Assembly: GCF_036226365.1 (NCBI RefSeq)
Contig: NZ_CP108462.1
Location: 8,912,501-8,976,500 of the forward strand
Reading direction: 5' to 3'
From: Streptomyces sp. NBC_01262
Lineage (GTDB): Bacteria > Actinomycetota > Actinomycetes > Streptomycetales > Streptomycetaceae
DNA length: 64,000 nt
Part shown: piece after piece, positions 22,977 through 30,451 of the stretch
Layout of the letters: the number at the start of each line of letters is the position of its first letter
Numbering within the stretch: position 1 is the stretch's first letter
Notes under the pieces: model-generated
Database searches by the model: none
What the model was told of the DNA's origin: nothing
What the model saw: the letters and a program-made list of their open reading frames with translations, nothing else
Made by a program: the position numbers and the translations under genes

Positions 22977-23798
22977 CTACGCGTGCAGCTCGCCGTCGAT
23001 GACGGTGACCGCCGTGCCGGTGAGCAGCACGCGGTCACCCCGCAGTCCGGTGCGCACGATCCCCGCGCGGGCCGAGGCCTGGAGCCCGGTGAGGTCCTCG
23101 CGGCCGAGGCGGGCCGACCAGAAGGGCGCGAGGGCGGTGTGGGCGCTGCCGGTGACCGGGTCCTCGGGAATGCCCTGGTTGGGGAAGAAGCAGCGGGTCA
23201 CGAAGTCGTAGCCCCGCGAGGGGTCCTCGGCCAGAGCCGTCACGATCAGGCCGCGCCGCGAGGCGAGCCCGGCGACCGCCGCCATGTCCGGCTCCAGGGC
23301 CCGTACGGTCTTCTCGTCGGCCACCTCGACCAGCAGGTCGCCGACGTTCTCGCCCGTGTCGTGCACCGAGAGCGGCTCGGCGCCGATGGCCGGGGCTATG
23401 TCCGCGGGTACGGCGATCCGGGTGAGCGGGGCTGCCGGGAAGTCCAGCGTGATGGCACCGTCGCCGGCGGTTTCGGCGGCCCCGGCAGTTCCGGCGGTGA
23501 GGATGCCGCTGTGAACCGTACGGAACCGTGCCGGGGTCCCCACGATGTGCGCGGCGGCGAGCGTCGCGTGGCCGCAGAGCCTGACCTCGGTCGTCGGCGT
23601 GAACCAGCGCAGCGCCCAGTCTGCCTCCGGGTCGTCCGGCAGCGGCGTCAGAAAGGAGGTCTCCGCCTGGTTCACCTCGGCCGCGACCTGCTGGAGCCAG
23701 CGGTCCTCGGGGAAGCGGGGCGAGTCCAGCACGAGGACTCCGGCGGGGTTCCCCGCGAAGGGCCGGTCGGTGAATGCGTCAACGATTCGGATTCGCAT
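22977..23798 (-). CDS. PhzF family isomerase/epimerase
   Basis: 273 residues with the diaminopimelate-epimerase-like PhzF fold. MRIRIVDAFTDRPFAGNPAGV opens the protein; NQAETSFL carries the catalytic glutamate; RWFTPTTEVRLCGHATLAAA and FFPNQGIPEDPVTGSAHTAL are further signatures. The family includes the phenazine enzyme PhzF and many uncharacterised isomerases; no phenazine genes are nearby, so the substrate is unknown. The start was set at the family N-terminus; a longer frame upstream lacks similarity. Confidence 0.85.
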   Translation of the reverse strand: MRIRIVDAFTDRPFAGNPAGVLVLDSPRFPEDRWLQQVAAEVNQAETSFLTPLPDDPEADWALRWFTPTTEVRLCGHATLAAAHIVGTPARFRTVHSGILTAGTAGAAETAGDGAITLDFPAAPLTRIAVPADIAPAIGAEPLSVHDTGENVGDLLVEVADEKTVRALEPDMAAVAGLASRRGLIVTALAEDPSRGYDFVTRCFFPNQGIPEDPVTGSAHTALAPFWSARLGREDLTGLQASARAGIVRTGLRGDRVLLTGTAVTVIDGELHA

Positions 23799-24019
23799 GC
23801 CTGTGAGCGTAGACAGGACGCACGTGCGGACCATAGCCACTTTCGAGGCGGTGGCCCGGAACCCGGTTCGCCTCTTCCTTTTCGTTCCCTCGGCGGGCTC
23901 CTGCACCAGTCGCGCGGTGATCACGAGTCCGGCCCGGCTAGACCCTCGGCCGCCCCGACGCGCAGCAGATCAATGTCGTGAGCACCCGGGAGGTGCGGGC
24001 GGTCGCCCCGCCCGCACCT

Positions 24020-24400
24020 CGGCGTCAGGACCTGGATCTTCCAGGACGGCCACCTCGGCCTGGTACGCGCCCGGGTTCCTGCGAACGCTCCACGGGCGGT
24101 TCGGCCTCATTGAAGGCGGCCCCGCGCCTGGGCCGCCACCGTCGCCGCAGACCTGCGGTGCCGTCGCCCGGCACCAGCTCCAGGAGATCGCGCTGCACAC
24201 GTACGACGCCCAGATCACCCTGGGCGCCCCGCAGTTGCTGCCGGGGGAGGCGGCACTCAACGGTGTCGAGGAACTCTCCGCCGACGGCGCACGGACCGCC
24301 CGCCTCCCTCAACTTCTACGGCCGGATCCCGATCGACTCCCTGCAACCCGACGGCGACCGGCTTCTGTTCGACCAGCTCATCGCCTGGGACCCGGACTGA
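24020..24400 (+). pseudogene. Decayed mycothiol-dependent maleylpyruvate isomerase-family gene
   Basis: Pieces of the family lie in order but in three frames: TWIFQDGHLGLVRA from about 24030, RHQLQEIALHTYDAQITLG from about 24170 continuing to ELSADGARTARLP, then YGRIPIDSLQPDGD...DQLIAWDPD from about 24320 to 24400. The N-terminal half is missing and internal segments are deleted. At least two frameshifts separate the pieces. The intact family uses mycothiol as cofactor. A broken copy here fits the other decayed genes nearby. Confidence 0.75.
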
Positions 24401-24430
24401 CCGGGACAGGACCCAGCGGCGCCGTCGTCG

Positions 24431-24811
24431 TCACAGCGGGTCGATGCGGGGCTTGAGCAGGCAGAACTCGTTGCCTTCGGGATCGGCGAGGACGTGCCAG
24501 GACGCCTCCGCGGGCTGACCGATGTCGACGAGTACGGCGCCGGCGGCCAGGAGGCGTTCGAGCTCGGCGTCCTGATCGCGGTCGGTCGCGTTGACGTCGA
24601 TGTGCAGCCGGGCATGCCCGTTCTTCGGCGCGTCGTCGCGGATCAGGAAGATCGTCGGCTGCGGGCCGCCGAACCCTTCGCGCGGCCCGATCTCGATGCA
24701 GCCCTCCGCCTCGCGATCGAGCACCGTGAAGTCCAGGACCTCGCACCAGAACCGCGCCAGCACCTCGGGGTCGTGGCACTTGAGCACGAGCTCACTGATA
24801 CGGCATGCCAT
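24431..24811 (-). CDS. VOC superfamily (glyoxalase-like) protein
   Basis: 126 residues with the beta-alpha-beta-beta-beta pattern of the vicinal oxygen chelate fold. It begins ISELVLKCHDPEVLARFW and ends SWHVLADPEGNEFCLLKP, where the DPEGNEFCL strand supplies a metal-site glutamate and HARLHIDV a metal-site histidine. Members are dioxygenases, glyoxalases or resistance proteins; the specific role is not determined. No strong ribosome site precedes the ATG. Confidence 0.83.
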   Translation of the reverse strand: MACRISELVLKCHDPEVLARFWCEVLDFTVLDREAEGCIEIGPREGFGGPQPTIFLIRDDAPKNGHARLHIDVNATDRDQDAELERLLAAGAVLVDIGQPAEASWHVLADPEGNEFCLLKPRIDPL

Positions 24812-24910
24812 TGATGAAACCTGCTCTCAGCGTGGGAACTTCCGGAGTGGCGACCGTACCGCGGGTCCCCATGTCGGCTTGCCGCTGGGCTGTCCTGAGG
24901 GCGAGGCTCC

Positions 24911-25100
24911 TCAGGGCAGCCCGCCTCGTGCGCGCACCCACGCAGCCGCGAGATCGTCCGCCGGATCGCCTACGCACATGTCGCCGAAGTCGATCACGCC
25001 CGAGAGCGTCCCGTCCGAGACGACGACATTCGCTGGGTGAAGGTCGTCGTGCAGCCACAGCGGCGGGCCCTTTGAGGGGAACGCCGCACACCGGACGATG
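24911..25100 (-). pseudogene. Fragment of an aminoglycoside-phosphotransferase-like kinase
   Basis: Only the catalytic core survives: PLWLHDDLHPANVVV (with the catalytic Asp; the usual Gly before DLHP is Asp), then LSGVIDFGDMCVGDPADDLAAAWV, containing the metal-binding IDFGD. The frame ends in a stop eight residues later. The N-terminal lobe and the C-terminal helices, about 200 residues, are absent. It is therefore a remnant rather than a working kinase. Confidence 0.75.
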
Positions 25101-25232
25101 CCGCCTTCAGCCGGTGCTCCACCAGGGCCGAAAGCCATGCAGTCACCAGTGACAACGCCACACGCGAGCCTCCAGCGGACTCTGTCAGGATGCCGGCCCA
25201 GCCGTCAGATAGCCGGACTACTGTGTCGGAGC

Positions 25233-25877
25233 ATGAACCCGGACGGCTGGTTGGCGGACACCCGCACTTCATACGACACGGTCGCGGTGAGCTACTCCGA
25301 CCAGCTGCGCGGGGTTCTGGGCGGCAAGCCGTACCTCCGGGCGGCGCTGGCGCTTTTCGCCGACGCGGTCAGTGACTCCGGCGGTGGGCCAGTGGCGGAT
25401 GTGGGATGCGGACCGGGCCACGTCACCGCCTATCTGCACAACCTGGGCGTCGACGCTTTCGGCATCGATGTCTCCCCCGGGATGGTCGAGGTGGCTCGCA
25501 GTGAGCACCCTGAGCTCCGGTTCGAGGTGGGCTCGATGACGGCTCTCGACCTTGCCGACGAGTCGATCGCCGGTGTGCTCGCGTTCTGGTCGTTGATTCA
25601 CGTCCCCGATGAGGCGGTCCCGACGGTCCTCTCCGGCTTCGAGCGGGTGCTCCGCCCTGGTGCACCGCTGCTGATCGGGTTTCACGTGGGTGACGAGTCG
25701 CGCCTGAAGACGCAGGGCTACGGCGGCCACCCGATGAAGGTCCACGTCCACTGGCGCCGGCCCGCCCGGGTGAGCGCCTGGCTGCGCGAGGGCGGATTCA
25801 CGGTCGAGACCGAGATGCTGCTCGACCCCGAGGGGAATGCGCCGGGAGCGATCCTCTTCGCACGCCGTCGGTCGTAG
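25233..25877 (+). CDS. SAM-dependent methyltransferase
   Basis: 214 residues of class I methyltransferase fold. Motif I is VADVGCGPGHVTAYL at about 53-67, followed by the acidic residue in FGIDVSPGMVEVAR, motif II in IAGVLAFWSLIHVPD, and motif III in RVLRPGAPLLIGFHVG. The ATG at 25233 follows TACTGT by eight bases, so a short or absent leader is possible. An open frame extends upstream into the kinase remnant but lacks similarity there. The substrate is unknown. It stands between the kinase remnant and the transposase remnant. Confidence 0.84.
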   Translation: MNPDGWLADTRTSYDTVAVSYSDQLRGVLGGKPYLRAALALFADAVSDSGGGPVADVGCGPGHVTAYLHNLGVDAFGIDVSPGMVEVARSEHPELRFEVGSMTALDLADESIAGVLAFWSLIHVPDEAVPTVLSGFERVLRPGAPLLIGFHVGDESRLKTQGYGGHPMKVHVHWRRPARVSAWLREGGFTVETEMLLDPEGNAPGAILFARRRS

Positions 25878-25880
25878 CGG

Positions 25881-26120
25881 TCATGCCGCTACGAAGGTCC
25901 GGTGGTCTCGTATGAGGGCTCGCAGAACGGTGAGGCGGCGCCTGGCGAGGGCGACCACGTTGCCTTAGCCGTTCATCCACGAATGCGTGCGCTCGACGGG
26001 CCGGCGCCTGCTGGCCTGGATCGGATGCAGCCGTTCACCGAGATCTCGCCGAGGTCGGGGCCGATCATCCGGTCGTAGGCGTTCAGGGCGAGAGCGTGCA
26101 GCGCGGGCACGGCCGTCCTT
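25881..26120 (-). pseudogene. Remnant of an IS5-family transposase
   Basis: On the minus strand, from about 26117 down, AVPALHALALNAYDRMIGPDLGEISVNGC matches the start of the transposase catalytic region in two pieces. It then jumps, with a frame change, to RPVERTHSWMNG near the C-terminus, where a stop follows, and the tail LTVLRALIRDHRTF continues to about 25885. About 100 internal residues are missing. No terminal inverted repeats were identified. This is a dead insertion-sequence scar. Confidence 0.75.
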
Positions 26121-26200
26121 CGTGATCACTGAGCGTGGAGATTACGAGCATGAGGTACGCGCAGGGCGGTGGGTCGACCGGCCCTGAGTTCAGGGCGGGT

Positions 26201-26893
26201 TCACCACGGGAGGTTCCCGGATCGGTCGATGAACTGTCCCGTCGGCCCGTCCGGGCCGATCGTCGCGAGGGTCACGATGGACTCTGCGCCGTCGGTGACG
26301 CTGTGTCCGAGGCCGCCGGTGAAGTCGGTCGCGGTCTGCCCGGGGTCTGCGGCGTTGACCTTTACGTCCTTGAGTTCCTTGGCGTACTGCGTCGTGAGCA
26401 TCGTGACCGCGGCCTTCGAGGCGCAGTAGAGGGGCAGGGCGTATTGCGACTCGATCCGCGCCGGGTCCTGGGTCATGTGGAAGGAGCCCATTCCGCTGGA
26501 CACGTTGACGATGACGGGGTTCGGCGACGTGCGCAGCAGCGGGAGGAAGGCGTGCGTGACGCGCACGATCCCGACGACGTTCACGTCGAGCACGGCGCTC
26601 ACGTCGGCTGCGGTGTACTCCTCGACGGGGCCGAGCTTGCCGAGGACGCCGGCGTTGTTGACCAGGACGTCGATCGTTCCCTCATGCGCGGCGACGTCCG
26701 CGGCCGCGGCCTGGACCGAGGCGTCGTCGGTCACGTCCATCTGAACGAACCGGGCGCCGAGCGACTCGGCCGCGGCCAGGCCGCGTTCACGGTGGCGGGC
26801 ACCGAGGAGGACGGTGTGCCCCGCCTCGACGAGGCGACGGGCGGTTTCAAAACCGAGGGACTTGTTCGCCCCGGTGATGAATGTGGTGGTCAT
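26201..26893 (-). CDS. SDR family NAD(P)-dependent oxidoreductase
   Basis: 230 residues with the classical short-chain dehydrogenase layout. TFITGANKSLGFETAR is the nucleotide-binding TGxxxGxG motif, LVNNAGVLG the NNAG motif, NVSSGMGS carries the catalytic serine, and YCASKAA the catalytic YxxxK. GGAGGAG stands six bases before the ATG. It lies 164 bases downstream of the XRE regulator on the same strand, and the gap contains a copy of the candidate operator, so that regulator may control it. The substrate is unknown. Confidence 0.88.
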   Translation of the reverse strand: MTTTFITGANKSLGFETARRLVEAGHTVLLGARHRERGLAAAESLGARFVQMDVTDDASVQAAAADVAAHEGTIDVLVNNAGVLGKLGPVEEYTAADVSAVLDVNVVGIVRVTHAFLPLLRTSPNPVIVNVSSGMGSFHMTQDPARIESQYALPLYCASKAAVTMLTTQYAKELKDVKVNAADPGQTATDFTGGLGHSVTDGAESIVTLATIGPDGPTGQFIDRSGNLPW

Positions 26894-26966
26894 GCGGGCT
26901 CCTCCTGGTCCGTACAGCACGGTCGTGCGCTGTTCACGCACTCCATGCTGGGTGCCCGGGAGGGTT

Positions 26967-27012
26967 GGCGGGAGCTACGGGACTTCCTGGTACGGCGCGT
27001 ACCACCCAGCAG
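26967..27012 (+). repeat. 46-bp inverted repeat, left copy, with 17-bp palindrome
   Basis: Matches the reverse complement of 27919-27964 at 41 of 46 positions. Within it, 26988-27004 is TGGTACG-GCG-CGTACCA, a perfect 7-3-7 palindrome and a candidate operator between the regulator and the SDR gene. Confidence 0.7.
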
Positions 27013-27057
27013 CCCGGTCCACCGGATGGTCCACCGGTCGAGGCGGAACGCGGGCTG

Positions 27058-27891
27058 TCAGTTCTGCGGAGACATCCTCTGGACCCCGATGGCGGCAAGG
27101 AGTTCGAGTTTGCTGCGGGCGTCGGTGCCTGGCTGCGGCGTGTACACCACGAGGCGGAGGTTCGTGTCCTGGGTGTTGAGGATGTCGGTGTTCATGGCGA
27201 TGTCTCCGACATCGGGGTGCTGGACGATTTTGTGCGCACTCTGGTGACCGCCCACCGCTCGGCGGCTCCACAACTCGCGGAACCGTGGGCTGAGGTTCAG
27301 CCTCGATACCAAGGCAGCGAGGTCGGGATCGTCGGGGTACCGGCTCGTCGTCGCGCGCAGGTCGGCGACGAGGGACTCCTCGAACGCCGCCCGCTCGGCC
27401 GCCGTCTGCCGGACCCGGGGCAGCTCACCCAGGAACTGCCAGACCAGGACGTTGCGGTCTCCCACACCGCGGACCGTGGGATCGCCGAAGGTGGCCGCGA
27501 ACAGCGGATTCCAGTGCAGCAACTGCCAGGTGGCGTCGTAGACCGCCAGCGGGTTGCCGGCGAGCTGGTCCACGATCCGGTACAGGCTCCCTGGAATCAT
27601 TCGCGGAACCCGGGCCGGATCCGCCGCGTGACCGGCCATGCGCAAAAGGTGAGCGTGCTCGTCGTCGGACAGGTGCAGGGCGCGAGCCAGGGCCGAGCAG
27701 ACCTGCGCCGAGGGCGTCGCCACCCGTCCCTGCTCCAGCCGGACCACGTACTCGACCGAGATGCCGGCCAGCGTCGCCAGCTCCGCGCGTCGCAGACCGG
27801 GGACCCGACGGGGTGAGCCGTGTGCGAAGCCCACCGTCGCGGGATCCAGCCGGTCCCGCCACGCCCGGAGCGCGGCACCGAGTTGATCCAT
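27058..27891 (-). CDS. XRE/MmyB-type transcriptional regulator
   Basis: 277 residues. The N-terminal helix-turn-helix (about 8-75, LGAALRAWRDRLDPATVGF then RAELATLAGISVEYVVRLEQGR) is followed by a MmyB-like ligand-binding domain (IVDQLAGNPLAVYDATWQLLHWNPLFAATFGDP; RFRELW). Regulators of this type often control an adjacent SDR gene, which is present downstream. ATG at 27891 is preferred because GCGAGG lies nine bases upstream; ATG at 27900 is also possible. It is flanked by the inverted repeat copies, suggesting autoregulation. Confidence 0.86.
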   Translation of the reverse strand: MDQLGAALRAWRDRLDPATVGFAHGSPRRVPGLRRAELATLAGISVEYVVRLEQGRVATPSAQVCSALARALHLSDDEHAHLLRMAGHAADPARVPRMIPGSLYRIVDQLAGNPLAVYDATWQLLHWNPLFAATFGDPTVRGVGDRNVLVWQFLGELPRVRQTAAERAAFEESLVADLRATTSRYPDDPDLAALVSRLNLSPRFRELWSRRAVGGHQSAHKIVQHPDVGDIAMNTDILNTQDTNLRLVVYTPQPGTDARSKLELLAAIGVQRMSPQN

Positions 27892-27918
27892 GCGCACCAT
27901 CCTCGCGCACACTCCGCC

Positions 27919-27964
27919 CTGCTGGGTGGTACGCGCTGTGCCACGAAGCCCCGTGGCTCCCGCC
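27919..27964 (-). repeat. 46-bp inverted repeat, right copy, in the regulator promoter region
   Basis: Lies 28 bases upstream of the XRE regulator start. The palindrome here (27927-27943) is degenerate on one side, reading TGGCACA-GCG-CGTACCA on the minus strand. Confidence 0.7.
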
Positions 27965-28068
27965 GACGCTTCCCGGGGCTCAGTGTCGAGTCGTGAACGG
28001 CGCACAACGATGCTGTTCGGAGTCAGAGGAGCGAGCGATGACCACCACGTCGAACCCACTACGTCACC

Positions 28069-28362
28069 GTGTTGTGGGAAGCCCGGGCCAAATCCGGGAA
28101 GGAAGCCGCGATGAAGGCGTTCATGACAGCCGCCGTCACCGCATCACGCTACGACGCGGGCAACATCGACTACGAGGCTCACCAGGTCGAGGGAGAACCG
28201 GGCACGTTCGTCATCTTCGAGCGCTGGGAGAGCCGCGAGGCCCTCGAAGGCCACCTGCGGGCACCCCGCATGCAGGACCTGGTGCCCCAACTGCTGGAAC
28301 TGATGGACGGCGGCATCGAGGACGGGATTCGCTTCCTGCAGCCGTTCCGCCCGGCACGGTAG
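28069..28362 (+). CDS. ABM-domain (quinol monooxygenase-like) protein, N-terminus probably frameshifted
   Basis: 97 residues from a GTG, covering most of an antibiotic-biosynthesis-monooxygenase ferredoxin-like fold: SGKEAAMKAFMTAAVTASR, IDYEAHQVEGEPGTFVIFERWESREALEGHL. Family members start about ten residues earlier (…HYVTVLWEARA). In this window HYVT is encoded just upstream in the same frame, but that frame has a stop at 28039-28041. The ATG with a strong ribosome site (GAGGAGCGAGCG before 28038) is in another frame; a one-base change near 28055 would join them. Either the gene uses GTG 28069 or it is a recent frameshift mutant. Confidence 0.6.
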   Translation: MLWEARAKSGKEAAMKAFMTAAVTASRYDAGNIDYEAHQVEGEPGTFVIFERWESREALEGHLRAPRMQDLVPQLLELMDGGIEDGIRFLQPFRPAR

Positions 28363-28449
28363 CGACGTCCTGGTCGGCCACTCGCCGGAGGAGGCTGTCC
28401 GACTTCCTCCACCACCGCGCGCCCTCGCCAAGCCTTGACCTGCGGTAAC

Positions 28450-28959
28450 TCAGGCCGGATGCAGAACAGCCATGGCGATCTCGCGCACGCGGTCATGCGT
28501 GATCCCGGTGCGCTGTTCGATGGCGAGCGGGTGGTCGGTGGGCTCCAGCTCGATGAAAGGCCTCTTGCCGACCGGTCGCGTGTGGGCGTTGGTCTTCAGG
28601 TTGGTGGTGCCCGCGGAGTAGAGCGCGAGCTCGGTGCTGAGCCAGCCGAAGTACGGCCCCTCGGCCTCGCGGCCCTCCGTGTTCCACATCTCAAGGGCGC
28701 GGGCGAAGTTGTCCCTGCTCAGAGAGACCCAGGCGCCCCAAGAGAAGATGTCCTCGCTGCCGATCACAGGTATCTCGATCAGACCCCTGATGAAGAAGTG
28801 CTGGCCCTTGATCACGCACTGGTCGGACGACAGCATGCTGTCCGGATCACTCTCGAAGCTGGGATCCCAGACGTCAGGGGCCATGGTCAAGTAGCTCATG
28901 GGGAGCTCTGCGTGATGGTCGCCGCAGCATGAGCACGTGAAGCCGAGATCGTTGGACAT
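28450..28959 (-). CDS. DUF2199 domain protein
   Basis: 169 residues. It opens with a Cys-rich motif, FTCSCCGDHHAELPMSYLTMAPD, and continues with DQCVIKGQHFFIRGLIEIPVIG, FSWGAWVSLS and the C-terminal block EPTDHPLAIEQRTGIT. These are the conserved segments of DUF2199, often found near toxin-immunity loci but without known activity. The start at 28959 matches the family start; the longer frame adds an unrelated 47 residues. Confidence 0.83.
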   Translation of the reverse strand: MSNDLGFTCSCCGDHHAELPMSYLTMAPDVWDPSFESDPDSMLSSDQCVIKGQHFFIRGLIEIPVIGSEDIFSWGAWVSLSRDNFARALEMWNTEGREAEGPYFGWLSTELALYSAGTTNLKTNAHTRPVGKRPFIELEPTDHPLAIEQRTGITHDRVREIAMAVLHPA

Positions 28960-29081
28960 GGCGCCGAGCCTAGCGAGCCCCTGCGCAGTGGCTGCCTCGG
29001 GCCGTCCAACAGCCGCTGGTGGCACGCTGCCGCCATCAGTCAGCGGAAGCGCACTCAGGGGGCTTGCCATCCGATAGTTAG

Positions 29082-29106
29082 CGATATATCGTTGAGGCAT
29101 CGCGAT
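29082..29106 (+). promoter_or_regulatory. Paired palindromes upstream of padR, candidate autoregulatory operator
   Basis: CGATATATCG (29082-29091) and ATCGCGAT (29099-29106) are perfect palindromes in an A/T-rich patch 28-52 bases before the PadR start. ATAT-centred palindromes of this kind are typical PadR targets. Confidence 0.6.
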
Positions 29107-29133
29107 CGATCAAACTGTGAAAGGAACATCATC

Positions 29134-29766
29134 ATGCGATTCCAAGGAGAAGGACACGGACAGCGCGGGCCCGGCCACCACGGCCGTGGCGGACGCGACG
29201 AGCGACGGGCGGCCTTCGGTCCGTTCGGACCGCCCTTCGGGGGCGGTGGTGGCCCCTGGGGGCCTGGAGCGGGTCCCGGGTGGGGGCCAGGGCGCGGTGG
29301 AAGGGGCGGACATCGGGGGAGGGCGCGGCGCGGCGACGTGCGCGCGTCGATCCTGGCTCTGCTGAAGGACCAGCCGCGGCACGGCTACGAGATCATCCAG
29401 GAGATCGCCGAGCGCAGTGGCGGCGCGTGGAAGCCGAGCCCCGGCTCGGTCTACCCGACGCTGCAGCTGCTGGAGGACGAAGGGCTGATCAGCAGCGCGA
29501 CCGAGGGTGGCAAGAAGCTCTTCACCCTCACCGACACCGGCCGCACCGAGGCCGAAGCGGGGCCTGAGGCCCCGTGGGAAGAGGCTGGGCGCGGTGTCGA
29601 CTGGGACAGCCTGCACGAGATCCGCAAGGCGGGCGGCGGTCTGGTCGACGCCTTCCGTCAGGTGTGGGCCACCGGTACGCCGGCGCAGCGCGACAAGGCC
29701 CTCGCGGTGGTCAACGAGGCCCGCAAGAAGCTCTACCTGATCCTCGCCGACGAGGACGCCGAGTAG
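29134..29766 (+). CDS. PadR family transcriptional regulator with Gly-rich N-terminus
   Basis: 210 residues. The first 65 are Gly/Pro/Arg-rich low complexity (GPFGPPFGGGGGPWGPG and more). The winged helix domain follows at about 70-145: RRGDVRASILALLKDQPRHGYEIIQEI, WKPSPGSVYPTLQLLEDEGLI and GKKLFTLTDTGR. The C-terminal helical part mediates dimerisation. AAAGGA lies eight bases upstream of the ATG. It is probably autoregulated through the palindromes upstream. No effector is known for this subfamily. Confidence 0.88.
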   Translation: MRFQGEGHGQRGPGHHGRGGRDERRAAFGPFGPPFGGGGGPWGPGAGPGWGPGRGGRGGHRGRARRGDVRASILALLKDQPRHGYEIIQEIAERSGGAWKPSPGSVYPTLQLLEDEGLISSATEGGKKLFTLTDTGRTEAEAGPEAPWEEAGRGVDWDSLHEIRKAGGGLVDAFRQVWATGTPAQRDKALAVVNEARKKLYLILADEDAE

Positions 29767-29779
29767 AGCCCGTACGGAC

Positions 29780-29817
29780 GGCGGGGCGGTCGGGGATCTT
29801 TCCCCGGCCGCCCCGCC
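29780..29817 (+). terminator. Hairpin terminator after padR
   Basis: Arms GGCGGGGCGGTCGGGGA and TCCCCGGCCGCCCCGCC form a 17-bp stem, with one T-G pair, around a short TCTT loop. It separates padR from the acetyltransferase gene. Confidence 0.75.
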
Positions 29818-29826
29818 GTGTCGTGG

Positions 29827-29832
29827 GACGAT
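29827..29832 (+). promoter_or_regulatory. -10 element, leaderless start of the GNAT gene
   Basis: GACGAT is six bases before the ATG at 29839, and no Shine-Dalgarno sequence is present. Confidence 0.5.
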
Positions 29833-29838
29833 CCTGCG

Positions 29839-30330
29839 ATGACCGATGTGCTGACGGAGGTGGGGGTCCGGCCCCGCCGGGACGACGACCTGCCCGCCTG
29901 TGTCGAGGCGCTCTCCGCCGTGCACCGCACCGACGCCTACCCGGTGAACTGGCCCGCCGATCCCGGACTCTGGCTCACCCCGGACGGGTTGCTCGAAGCA
30001 TGGGTGGCGGCGGCCGGTCCCGAGGTGTTCGGGCATGTGGCGATCACGGGTGGGGTGGACGGCGGGCCGGTGTCGATGGCGCGGCTGTTCGTCACCTCGC
30101 GAGCCCGTCGGCGGGGTGTGGCCGGAGCGCTGCTCGACGCCGCGCGGGCGTGGGCGGCGGCGCGCGGGCTGGGGCTCGTGCTTGAGGTGGAGGACGGCGG
30201 CAGGGCCGCGATCGCGTTCTACGAACGCCATGGCTGGCGCCGCGTCGGCACCGCGGAGTCCGACTGGACGACGGCGGACGGGCGGACGGCGTTGATGCAC
30301 ACGTACGTGGCGCCCGCCGACGAGGTGTGA
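29839..30330 (+). CDS. GNAT family N-acetyltransferase
   Basis: 163 residues. The acetyl-CoA binding motif A is ARLFVTSRARRRGVAGALLDAA (about 75-95), with the pyrophosphate loop RxxGVAG. Motif B, AIAFYERHGWRRVGTAES, follows at about 120. It is expected to acetylate an amine or small molecule; the substrate cannot be deduced. The start is chosen from the spacing to a -10-like GACGAT; an earlier GTG at 29818 would include part of the upstream terminator stem. Confidence 0.85.
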   Translation: MTDVLTEVGVRPRRDDDLPACVEALSAVHRTDAYPVNWPADPGLWLTPDGLLEAWVAAAGPEVFGHVAITGGVDGGPVSMARLFVTSRARRRGVAGALLDAARAWAAARGLGLVLEVEDGGRAAIAFYERHGWRRVGTAESDWTTADGRTALMHTYVAPADEV

Positions 30331-30339
30331 GGTGACTAA

Positions 30340-30391
30340 TTGCCATACATGCGCATGACGTGTCCCACACCTTGACGGTATGTCATGGCAA
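30340..30391 (+). promoter_or_regulatory. Interrupted inverted repeat and possible promoter before the GH3 gene
   Basis: TTGCCAT (30340-30346) and ATGGCAA (30385-30391) are perfect complements 38 bases apart, and TTGACG at 30372 could be a -35 box. The arrangement suggests regulated expression, perhaps by a LacI- or GntR-type sugar regulator encoded elsewhere. Confidence 0.4.
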
Positions 30392-30451
30392 CGACAAAGC
30401 TTTCGGGCGGCAGAAGCCGATAACGCTTGAGTCGGGACAGGACAGGACGGG

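Noticed and set aside
24431-24811. VOC gene as a fosfomycin or bleomycin resistance determinant
   Set aside because: Sequence is generic for the VOC fold; no resistance-specific motif can be identified.
25098-25232. Extended start of the methyltransferase at 25098
   Set aside because: The extra 45 codons overlap the kinase remnant and have no similarity to the family; 25233 matches the family start.
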